Shown piece after piece: positions 19,421 to 26,917 of a DNA stretch of 64,000 nt. Position numbers and translations under genes: made by a program. Numbering within the stretch: position 1 is the first letter of the stretch; the number at the start of each line of letters is the position of its first letter. This DNA comes from Phytobacter palmae (lineage in GTDB: Bacteria; Pseudomonadota; Gammaproteobacteria; Enterobacterales; Enterobacteriaceae), in the NCBI GenBank assembly GCA_900112785.1, contig FONB01000011.1, positions 62,001-126,000 on the forward strand. The letters run 5' to 3'. The notes under the pieces are model-generated. The model saw only the letters and a program-made list of their open reading frames with translations, ran no database searches and was not told where the DNA came from.

Positions 19421-21784
19421 CTACAGTGTCCACTCGCTCCGTTCTTCGCCATTGATCAGCAGTTTACGTCCTTCTCCTGTCGGTAACGATACCTTAAGCG
19501 CCTTCCATGCCGGACGGTAATCACCGGTTGTGGCGATCGTCAGATTGATACAGCGAGCGTCGCAGGCCATCGTCCATTCCAGCCACAGGGCATTTCCGTT
19601 CTGATAACCCCAGCTCTCACCGTCATCTTCAAACAGCAACCCGGTTGAGCGTCCCGTTCCTTTCACCGGGAACAGTTTCAGCTCACGGGTATCATCCGCC
19701 GTCGCGCTAACATGTCTGATTCGTTCGCTGAGCGGCAACCCTGCTCCTGCGCGAACCAGTAATGGCAGTTTTTCCAGCGGCGCGTCGCGTACAATCCACT
19801 GCCCGCCGCAGAACCACTCATGCGTATAAAAATCATACCAGCCGGTATCATTCGCGGGCAGCCAGACACGGCGTTCACGCTGACCCGCTTCGACCACGCT
19901 GGCCACCAGAATATCGCGGCCCAGCAGAAAGTCGTCACACTCTTCAAACGTCTGCTCGTCATTCTCATGATCGAGGAACGTCGGGCGCAGCATCGGTTCG
20001 TCATCCGCATGCGCCTGCCACAACAGAGTATAAAAATAGGGTAACAGACGATAACGCAGTTCAATTGCGCTGCGAATGGCTGGTGTCACGCCCGGATACA
20101 TCCACGGTTCATTCACCGTATGATCGTCATTCCACGAATGGATGGTGAAACGGGGGTGCATTACGCCGTTTTGTACCCAGCGGACAAACAGTTCAGCATC
20201 CGGTTTATCACCGGAGAAGCCGCCGACATCGTGCCCCACGTTATACAGTCCGGACAAACTCATCCCCAGCCCCATTCGCGTGTTGAAGCGCAACGTATCC
20301 CAGTTGGTCCGGTTATCACCGCTCCAGGTTTGTACGTAACGTTGCATCCCGGCGCAGCCGGAGCGGGAGATCAGGTACGGACGTTTATCCGGGGCAAACC
20401 GTTGCTGTGCTTCCAGCGATGCTCGCATCATCAGAAGCGGCATCACCGGGCGAATATGTTTGATGGCAATCTCGCGGCCAAAACCGTAGCAGCGTGCTTC
20501 ACCGTCCCACACTTCAAACTCGTTGTTGTCATTCCACGTCGAGTCGATGCCCATCTCCAGCAGTTGCGTGGTCACGCCCTCCTGCCACCATTTGACGGTC
20601 TGTGGATTGGTAAAGTCGAGGTGAGACCCTTCATCGTCCCAGAAGCTTGAACGTTCAGGCGAATCGGTTTCTGAATCACGAATAAACAGACCTTTTTCGG
20701 CCACTTCCGGATAGCGCGGATGGTCCTGCAGCAGACACGGCTTAATATTGGCCGCCAGTTTCAGGCCCGCATCGTGGAACGCCTGGCTCATGACTTTTGG
20801 CTGCGGCACCTTGTCGTAGTTCCAGTTAAAGACATAGCGCTTGCCATTAATGGAGGTATAGCCCGAAGAGAGCTGGAACGAATCGCAGGGAATAGCATGT
20901 TCGCAACAGAGGCGAATAAAGTTCATCAGCTGGTTTTGCGCATCCGGCGCATCGGTGTAATGCATGGTGGAACCGCTGTAGCCCAGACTCCACTTCGGCC
21001 CAAACAGGGTTTTCCCGGTCAGGCGCACAAACGCTTTAGTGACATCCAACGCCCGCGCGCCGGTAAACAGGTAGTAATCGATATCGCCCGCTTCGGCCTG
21101 CCAGCGGCGGTAGGCGGTATGGTAATTATCGATTTCATTACCCAAATCCAGCCAGCAACTGCTCAGGTTGTCATAAAACAGACCGTAGCTGATGTCGTCC
21201 CGGCGGGTGAGGGTAAACGGAATATGTTTATAAAGTGGATCGGTACTGGCCGCGTTATAGCCCATCGCATCCAGGTTGCGCATCTCATAACGCTTACCGT
21301 TACGCTGCAGATCGCCAGCCTTCTCGCCCAGACCGTAAAACCGCTCATCTTTTTTACGGCTGAGGTAATGCGCCACACCGTCGCCATGCGCATTGAGTTG
21401 ATAGGCGCTGGTGGGGCGATCGCTTGCCAGCCATTGCCACTCTCCGGCCTCATTGCGGTAGTGCCATTCCAGCCACAGCGGCTGGTGCACGGTGACCCGC
21501 AATGCTTCGGTGGCGATAATTAATTGCTGATCCTGTTGCTCAAGCGTCCAGTCCGGGCAACTGAAACCGCTGATATCTTCGCGGTTACGGCCTTCCCATG
21601 GCACATCCTGCCCGGGTGCAATACTCCAGGTTCTGTCCAGCGCCAGCTCACCCTTACGTTTTAACAGTACGCGGAACAGCGTTTTTTCCAGCACATACAG
21701 GCACAGCGTGTGCTGCCCATCCACCAACAGTTCAACGTGGTGAGCCGCTTGCTTTAGTAAGGTCCAGTTTTTCAAAATTTTCAT
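19421..21784 (-). CDS. GH31 family alpha-glycosidase
   Basis: Cytoplasmic alpha-glycosidase (no signal peptide), about 787 residues. GH31 hallmarks are the N-terminal beta-sandwich with ERFYGLGEKAGDL, the nucleophile region GIDSTWNDNNEFEVWDG (catalytic Asp in WND) and the acid/base region NVGHDVGGFSGD. Together with the MFS gene 6 bp upstream it forms an operon that faces away from a LacI-type regulator. The substrate is unknown; alpha-glucosidase, alpha-xylosidase or transglucosidase are all possible. An ATG at 21793 would add three residues. ATG 21784 has the better-placed GGA. E. coli lacks this gene here. Confidence 0.88.
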   Translation of the reverse strand: MKILKNWTLLKQAAHHVELLVDGQHTLCLYVLEKTLFRVLLKRKGELALDRTWSIAPGQDVPWEGRNREDISGFSCPDWTLEQQDQQLIIATEALRVTVHQPLWLEWHYRNEAGEWQWLASDRPTSAYQLNAHGDGVAHYLSRKKDERFYGLGEKAGDLQRNGKRYEMRNLDAMGYNAASTDPLYKHIPFTLTRRDDISYGLFYDNLSSCWLDLGNEIDNYHTAYRRWQAEAGDIDYYLFTGARALDVTKAFVRLTGKTLFGPKWSLGYSGSTMHYTDAPDAQNQLMNFIRLCCEHAIPCDSFQLSSGYTSINGKRYVFNWNYDKVPQPKVMSQAFHDAGLKLAANIKPCLLQDHPRYPEVAEKGLFIRDSETDSPERSSFWDDEGSHLDFTNPQTVKWWQEGVTTQLLEMGIDSTWNDNNEFEVWDGEARCYGFGREIAIKHIRPVMPLLMMRASLEAQQRFAPDKRPYLISRSGCAGMQRYVQTWSGDNRTNWDTLRFNTRMGLGMSLSGLYNVGHDVGGFSGDKPDAELFVRWVQNGVMHPRFTIHSWNDDHTVNEPWMYPGVTPAIRSAIELRYRLLPYFYTLLWQAHADDEPMLRPTFLDHENDEQTFEECDDFLLGRDILVASVVEAGQRERRVWLPANDTGWYDFYTHEWFCGGQWIVRDAPLEKLPLLVRAGAGLPLSERIRHVSATADDTRELKLFPVKGTGRSTGLLFEDDGESWGYQNGNALWLEWTMACDARCINLTIATTGDYRPAWKALKVSLPTGEGRKLLINGEERSEWTL

Positions 21785-21799
21785 ATCAGACATCCATTA

Positions 21800-23104
21800 T
21801 CAGACGCGTTTTGCGCGACTTTCAGCAATAAATGACACCAGGAAAATGGCCCCAATCAGGTCAAAAAAGCCCATTGCGATAAACAGCGGATTGAAACCTA
21901 TTTTGTCAGCGGTAACACCGATCAACAGAGAGAAGAGGAAGCTCGCGATCCATGCCGCCGAGCCGCGCATACCGTTAACGGTGGCCATCTGGCCTTTATC
22001 AAAGGACTCCACCACCAGCGCACTGAGCATGCAGGAGATGATTTGGTGGCCGAAGCCGCCAATGGAGATCAGCACGATAGTGATATAGGGATCGCGGGTG
22101 ATTGCGACGATGCCCAGCGAGATCATCAGAAATGCGCCGGTGACGGAGCTTGCGACCACCGAATTTACCCGGGAGCAGCCGAACCAGCGTGTATAGAGTT
22201 TGGTGAGGTAGCCGCTTGCCACGCTGCCCAGATCGGCGGCGAGAAAGGGGAGCCAGGCAAACATGGCAATTTGCTTAAGGTCCATCCCGTGCTCTTTCGC
22301 CAGATACAGGGGGACCCAAAAGCTCAGCACGGCCCAGGCCGGTTCAGCCATAAACGCCGGAATGGCGATACCGTAAAAACGCTTGTTTTTGGCGACGGTT
22401 TTCAGCGCGGTGAAGAAAGGGAGTTTGACCGCAGGCGCTTCGTTATCCTGCTTGATATAGGCAAGTTCATCTTTACTCAGGTTCGGGTGTTTTTCCGGGT
22501 TGTAGTAAAACGCCCACCACAGCAGTACCCACACCAGCGCCAGAACGCCGGTAAACATAAATGCACCCTGCCAGCCAAAAGAGGCATGGGCAAAATAGAT
22601 GATCGGTGGCGCCAGCATGGCACCAATCGAGAAACCGACGCCAGCCCAACCTGCGGCAACCGGGCGCTCAGTTTTCGGGAACCACTCGCCCAGGGTTTTC
22701 GCGTTCGCAGGCGTGGCGGCCGCTTCGGATGCCCCCATCGTGAAGCGCAAAATGGCCAGTTGCAACCAACTGCTCGCACCCGCATGGAAGATACAGGCCA
22801 GCGCCCAGATGATGGCACAGACCATAAAGCCCACTTTCAGGCCAATCACGTCAATCAACCAACCGCATAATGGCTGGAAAACGGTATAGGCTAACTGAAA
22901 AGCGCCCACAATCCATGAGTACTGTTCGGTCGTAATGCCCATACTGGTTTTCAGTTCGGGGGCAAGAATGCCGAGAGAGTTACGTGTGATGTAGTTTACC
23001 GTGACGCCCAGTAAAAACAGGACCAGCACCCACCAGCGTAAATTTTTGACTATCCGGCGGCTTTTGCTTGCCACCACTTCATTATTGTTGATTCCCTGGC
23101 TCAT
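21800..23104 (-). CDS. MFS sugar/sugar-acid transporter (ExuT/phthalate-permease type)
   Basis: Inner-membrane major facilitator of the anion:cation symporter family. It has 434 residues, 12 predicted membrane segments and the family signature GASEAAATPANAKTLGEWFPKTERPVAAG. ATG 23104 is preceded by GTGGAGAAAAAA. The upstream ATG at 23149 lacks a good ribosome site. It is the first gene of the GH31 operon, so it probably imports the glycoside or sugar-acid conjugate that the glycosidase hydrolyses. That substrate link is inference. Confidence 0.88.
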   Translation of the reverse strand: MSQGINNNEVVASKSRRIVKNLRWWVLVLFLLGVTVNYITRNSLGILAPELKTSMGITTEQYSWIVGAFQLAYTVFQPLCGWLIDVIGLKVGFMVCAIIWALACIFHAGASSWLQLAILRFTMGASEAAATPANAKTLGEWFPKTERPVAAGWAGVGFSIGAMLAPPIIYFAHASFGWQGAFMFTGVLALVWVLLWWAFYYNPEKHPNLSKDELAYIKQDNEAPAVKLPFFTALKTVAKNKRFYGIAIPAFMAEPAWAVLSFWVPLYLAKEHGMDLKQIAMFAWLPFLAADLGSVASGYLTKLYTRWFGCSRVNSVVASSVTGAFLMISLGIVAITRDPYITIVLISIGGFGHQIISCMLSALVVESFDKGQMATVNGMRGSAAWIASFLFSLLIGVTADKIGFNPLFIAMGFFDLIGAIFLVSFIAESRAKRV

Positions 23105-23213
23105 TTTTTTCTCCACGCACCGTTCTGTAGGGAAGTCGTTGCGGGCCATTCGAAATTTGTTATACCGATCTGGACCGCATAGGGATTTTTTCTGCTTTAG
23201 CCTGAAATATGCC

Positions 23214-23235
23214 TACAACTAGTATGGAAGTTGTA
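23214..23235. promoter_or_regulatory. Candidate LacI-type operator between MFS and LacI genes
   Basis: A 7-bp inverted repeat TACAACT / AGTTGTA with an 8-bp spacer lies in the 297-bp divergent gap. It is a possible binding site for the adjacent LacI-family regulator. It lacks the central CG typical of many LacI operators, so the assignment is tentative. A partial CATTCGAAA at 23149 also lies in this gap. Nothing else was recognised. Confidence 0.45.
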
Positions 23236-23401
23236 CGACATCTTTACGTTAGGGGAGAAAAAGGATCAGCCATAGTGGATTTTGTGCAAGGATTCTCATC
23301 AATTCGCCAAAGAAAAGGGCACTATGCTTTTCGGACCAGTATTCATGAGACTTCGGTTTCATGAAAATTTTCCCATGGCGGAAACGGAGCAAGATCACAG
23401 A

Positions 23402-24475
23402 ATGGATAAAAAGCTAAAAATCACTGAAATCGCCCGGCGTACCAACCTGTCGACCAGCACTGTTTCCCGTGTGCTGGCCGGGAAGGCTAATACCAGCGAA
23501 ACGGCCAGACGCCTGGTGCTGGAATGTGCGCGTGAGTTAGGGGTAATGGACGGGATTGCCGCCGGGCGGTTATTGCTCAATAACCTGGTGATCTTCGCAC
23601 CGCAGCGGGCGTTTGATGAACGTTCCGATATCTTTTATTACCGCGTAATTCAAAGTATTAGCAAGGCACTGGATTCCCACGAGGTGCGGCTGCGTTACTG
23701 CCCGCTGGAAGAGCTGGACAGCGATGCTAATACCTTCATTGCACGAATGAATGAGCCGGAAACGCAGGCGGCAATTTTGTTGGGGATTGATGATCCGCAT
23801 ATTCATGAACTGGCAGCGGATTTTGCCAAACCTTGCGTACTGATTAACTGTCGCGATAAACGGATGCGCCTGCCGACGGTCGCTCCGGACCATCGGGCGA
23901 TTGGTGAGTTTGCCGCTGATTATCTGTTTGATTCCGGTCATCGCGATATGGTGGTCGTGATGTGTCTGCGCCGCTATACCATGGACCTGCGGCTGGCAGG
24001 CATTAAAGACGCCTGGCAGCAGCGAAATCTGCGCTTTCAGAGTAAGCGCGATCTGATCACTGTCCCGAGTTTTAGCGCGAGAGAAGCACAGGAGCGGGTG
24101 GGGGAGTGGCTCGACTGTCCCACACATAAGAATCCGCCGACCGCGTTTTTAGTCGGGGGGGATTTTATGGCAGAAGGGACCGTGCGGGCGTTGCAGCAAC
24201 GTGGCTTACGTGTTCCGCAGGATGTCTCGGTGATGAGTATTGACGCGTTCAACCTGGCTGCCATCCAGGATGTACCGCTGACGGCAGTTCATGTGCCGCG
24301 CGATGAACTCGGTACTGAGGCGGTCTGTATGTTGCAGCAACGGCTTATTCGCCCGCAGGCGGCAATTGGTTCGCTGTTGATTAATGGCATGCTGGTGGTG
24401 AGAGAGTCGGTACGGCGGATACGTCCGGGACAACGACGTACCGCCGTGGAGCGAGAAGGGTTGTATGACGTTTAG
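23402..24475 (+). CDS. LacI-family transcriptional regulator
   Basis: Sugar-responsive repressor, 357 residues. The N-terminal LacI helix-turn-helix reads ITEIARRTNLSTSTVSRVLAGKANTSE. The periplasmic-binding-like ligand domain follows, with GHRDMVVVMCLRRYTMDLRLAG and DVSVMSIDAFNLAAIQDVPLTAVHVP near the end. I chose ATG 23402, which puts the HTH at the normal position. In-frame ATGs at 23282, 23324 and 23375 would add 9 to 40 non-family residues. It faces away from the MFS/GH31 operon it presumably controls, and its stop overlaps the convergent ybiU stop by 4 bp. Confidence 0.9.
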   Translation: MDKKLKITEIARRTNLSTSTVSRVLAGKANTSETARRLVLECARELGVMDGIAAGRLLLNNLVIFAPQRAFDERSDIFYYRVIQSISKALDSHEVRLRYCPLEELDSDANTFIARMNEPETQAAILLGIDDPHIHELAADFAKPCVLINCRDKRMRLPTVAPDHRAIGEFAADYLFDSGHRDMVVVMCLRRYTMDLRLAGIKDAWQQRNLRFQSKRDLITVPSFSAREAQERVGEWLDCPTHKNPPTAFLVGGDFMAEGTVRALQQRGLRVPQDVSVMSIDAFNLAAIQDVPLTAVHVPRDELGTEAVCMLQQRLIRPQAAIGSLLINGMLVVRESVRRIRPGQRRTAVEREGLYDV

Positions 24476-25728
24476 ATCATCCCGAGCGCCCTTTTTCCAT
24501 ACTCATTCAAATCGGCCAGCGTGAAGCGCCCCTCCCAGTTTGCTTCATAATCTTCGCGCGGAAAATCACCTGGCGATGCGCCATTTTCCAGTGCGACTTT
24601 AGCTTTACGCGCCCAGGCGAGGTTTTTCTCACACAGGGGGGCGGCGGGAATATACATCACGTTGCCCCAGCCCTGTTGCTCTTTTACCGGAGCGACGGAG
24701 TGAATGACATCGCAATGCCACCAGACGGAGTCCCCCGCTTCCAGCGCCGGGATGGACGTTAACGCCTCTATCAATAGTGGATGCCATTTTTCAGAAATGG
24801 GTAGCACTTTACCTGGCGCCACACCACATAACTCATCTTCCGGTACATCGTCCAGCAGTGGGCGAAGCAGAACATAGGCCATCGCTTCCGGGATCGGCAC
24901 GACATGCAACAACCCCTGGCCCGGGATCATATCGGATAGCGCCGTCCAGCCCTGGAAGGTGCGGAACACCGAACATTTGGTGGTGTTCTCGACGGTGTAC
25001 TCTTCCACCTCAGTACGATGCGCGGCATCCCACGGATCGTATTCGTCCAGCCTGCCATTAAAAACGCTGGCAAATACCCGTTGATACGCCGGAAGCAGCC
25101 AGCGTTCCAGTGCGCCAGAATCGGTATGGGCACCTAAACCTTTTGATGTCGTTCCCGGCGGACGGCGACGAATACGGTCCGGGTAAATTACGCTGACATC
25201 CGGGTCAAACCACTTCGTACCTTCGCTTTCAAAGCGCCACAAACGGTTAAGAAACGATTGTACGGCAGCCATTTCGTCGCTCTGGCGCGCCTGCATTTGT
25301 GATTGTGACCAGTAGATCGGATAAATTTCCGGGCGCGAGGCATCGAGAGAGCCGAAGAAATTATCGCCTGGCCCTTTGTAGATGTCGTCAAAGTGGTTCT
25401 GCTCAAGATAGGCCATCATATCGCGGTCCCAGCCGAGCGCTCGCTCGCGAGGAAAATGCCCTTTGATAACCGCACAGCCGCGTTGCTTAATCAGCGCACG
25501 CTGTTGCTCGCTTATCCGTCCCTGTTTCACCTCTTCAAAGGGGATCACCGGCCAGACATTCTCACCCTGTGCCTTTAACGCGTTGATCTCTGCGACGCGC
25601 TGGCTAATCCGCGCGTGGAGTTGATTGAATACAGCTTTCACGTCACCGATTTGCTGGCGTAATTCCTGCTTCATTTGCCGGATAGCCGCTTTATGGTCGA
25701 CGGGTAAAGTTTCGCTGGTGAATGTCAT
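24472..25728 (-). CDS. ybiU: DUF1479 protein YbiU (putative Fe(II)/2-oxoglutarate-type dioxygenase)
   Basis: 418 residues, about the length of E. coli YbiU. DUF1479 proteins resemble Fe(II)/2-oxoglutarate dioxygenases. The sequence has an HxD metal motif (GAHTDSGALERWL) and a distal His (WWHCDVIHSVAPV), consistent with a 2-His-1-carboxylate iron site. The substrate is unknown. The gene is monocistronic and carries, 15 bp before its start codon, one of three identical copies of a 16-bp motif shared with ybiV and the ybiY/fsaA region, which suggests common regulation. Confidence 0.92.
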   Translation of the reverse strand: MTFTSETLPVDHKAAIRQMKQELRQQIGDVKAVFNQLHARISQRVAEINALKAQGENVWPVIPFEEVKQGRISEQQRALIKQRGCAVIKGHFPRERALGWDRDMMAYLEQNHFDDIYKGPGDNFFGSLDASRPEIYPIYWSQSQMQARQSDEMAAVQSFLNRLWRFESEGTKWFDPDVSVIYPDRIRRRPPGTTSKGLGAHTDSGALERWLLPAYQRVFASVFNGRLDEYDPWDAAHRTEVEEYTVENTTKCSVFRTFQGWTALSDMIPGQGLLHVVPIPEAMAYVLLRPLLDDVPEDELCGVAPGKVLPISEKWHPLLIEALTSIPALEAGDSVWWHCDVIHSVAPVKEQQGWGNVMYIPAAPLCEKNLAWARKAKVALENGASPGDFPREDYEANWEGRFTLADLNEYGKRALGMI

Positions 25729-25742
25729 GCTGGCCTCTCAAT

Positions 25743-25758
25743 CTTTCATTCGAAAGTA
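25743..25758. promoter_or_regulatory. Shared 16-bp operator-like motif, copy 1 (ybiU)
   Basis: The plus strand from 25744 reads TTTCATTCGAAAGTAA, containing the inverted repeat CTTTC-ATTC-GAAAG (25743-25756). Exactly the same 16 bases occur before ybiV and between ybiY and fsaA. The centre lies about 20 bp before the ybiU start codon, a repressor-like position. Confidence 0.75.
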
Positions 25759-25865
25759 ATTAAGCTTACAAATGATACTTTAAGTTAAAATTAAGTTAAT
25801 GCAAGTTTAAAAACTTGATGCGGAGCACAAAGCTGAAAGAAGGAGAGAGAAAGGAAGAAGTGAAA

Positions 25866-25888
25866 CGGCCGGAACGAACACCGGCCGG
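25866..25888 (-). terminator. Hairpin after ybiV
   Basis: CGGCCGG (25866-25872) pairs with CCGGCCG (25881-25887). Read on the minus strand it follows the ybiV stop and leads into TTTCACTTC, a weak T-run. Confidence 0.6.
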
Positions 25889-25893
25889 GAAAA

Positions 25894-26706
25894 TCAGTGG
25901 AACGGGGAAGTGCCGTCCAGTACCGCCTGAATCACATTCAGTGCGCCCTGATGGTTGTTGTCATCGGTGCGATGACGGGCAATGGCTTTGATGGCGTCGC
26001 TGGCGTTACCCATGGCGAACGAAAACGCCGTCATGCGCAACATTTCGGCATCGTTGCCGCTATCGCCAATTGTCACACACTCTTGCGGTGAAACCTGCCA
26101 GCGCTTCAGCAGACGGGTAATACCGTTGGCTTTGTGCAGACCGGGAATGATCAGATCGACAAAACCAAAGCCGCTGGTCACAGGTTTCATAATCCCGTCC
26201 AGAGAAACATGTAATTTATCAATTAATTGTGGGATTTCGCTGTCCGGTAAATTGAGCGAAAATTTGAACAGGGTATCGTTGATCTGGTGGTAGTCACTTA
26301 CGCGTTGCAGGCGATGATAGTGCTTTGCCATCAGGTCGATAAAACTATCCGGCGCGTTTTCGCTGACCCAGGCGCTTTCCAGCCCACAGGCGACAAAATT
26401 CAGCTCTTTGTCTTTTAGTAATTCGCCAATCACCACCTGGGCTTCGTGGCGGGTAAGCTCACCGTGAAACAGTTGCTGACCATGTTCAAAGACCAGCGCG
26501 CCGTTTTCGGCCACAAAAGAGATCTGATCTTTCAGTTCCGGGAAAAAGGAAATGAGCTGGTAATACTGGTTGCCGCTGGCGACGACAAATTCAATATCAC
26601 GTTGCCTGAGTTGGGCAAACTGCGCCATAAAACGATCGCGGTCGTATTGTTTGGCGTCGTCAAGAAAAGTTCCGTCCATATCAGTGACGATAACTTTTAC
26701 AGTCAT
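25894..26706 (-). CDS. ybiV: HAD-family sugar phosphatase YbiV
   Basis: Cytoplasmic phosphatase of the HAD superfamily, Cof subfamily (IIB cap), known in E. coli to dephosphorylate sugar phosphates. It has 270 residues from ATG 26706. Motif I is [11 protein letters not shown] (nucleophile and acid Asp). The Lys-containing motif III region is [16 protein letters not shown], and motif IV is [15 protein letters not shown] longer in-frame start at 26823 would run through the promoter and the shared operator, so it is rejected. The gene stands between ybiU and ybiW. Confidence 0.95.
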   Translation of the reverse strand: MTVKVIVTDMDGTFLDDAKQYDRDRFMAQFAQLRQRDIEFVVASGNQYYQLISFFPELKDQISFVAENGALVFEHGQQLFHGELTRHEAQVVIGELLKDKELNFVACGLESAWVSENAPDSFIDLMAKHYHRLQRVSDYHQINDTLFKFSLNLPDSEIPQLIDKLHVSLDGIMKPVTSGFGFVDLIIPGLHKANGITRLLKRWQVSPQECVTIGDSGNDAEMLRMTAFSFAMGNASDAIKAIARHRTDDNNHQGALNVIQAVLDGTSPFH

Positions 26707-26774
26707 ACATATGCTCCTGGTCTGGGTACCACTCGTAACATTGTAATAACAGTGTGACCTGAAGCACAAATTTA

Positions 26775-26790
26775 TTTCATTCGAAAGTAA
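26775..26790. promoter_or_regulatory. Shared 16-bp operator-like motif, copy 2 (ybiV)
   Basis: The plus strand reads TTTCATTCGAAAGTAA, identical to the copies at 25744 and (inverted) 30288. The inverted repeat is TTTC-ATTC-GAAA. It lies about 70 bp before the ybiV start codon, between that promoter and the ybiW terminator. Confidence 0.75.
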
Positions 26791-26795
26791 AAGCA

Positions 26796-26830
26796 AAACG
26801 GCAACCTCAGGTTGCCGTTTCAACTTTTTT
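26796..26830. terminator. Terminator between ybiW and ybiV
   Basis: A perfect 11-bp stem (26796-26806 with 26810-26820) has the loop TCA. T-rich sequence follows on both strands, with TTTTTT at 26825-26830 on the plus strand. It terminates the ybiY-ybiW transcript. Confidence 0.7.
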
Positions 26831-26883
26831 CCCTCTTACAGGAGGAGAGGAGACGTGTTTCATCTATTTGAGATGTCACGTTG

Positions 26884-26910
26884 CCCGGCTAAGCGCAGCG
26901 CCAGCCGGGG
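26884..26910. repeat. REP-like palindrome after ybiW
   Basis: CCCGGCT (26884-26890) pairs with AGCCGGG (26903-26909), enclosing GCGCAGCGCC. This resembles the enterobacterial REP/BIME unit and the copy at 31184-31206. It sits just after the ybiW stop codon. Confidence 0.65.
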
Positions 26911-26917
26911 TGGGAAG

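Noticed and set aside
23149-23157. CATTCGAAA before the MFS/GH31 operon as a fourth copy of the 16-bp motif
   Set aside because: Only nine bases match and the TTT and GTAA flanks are missing.
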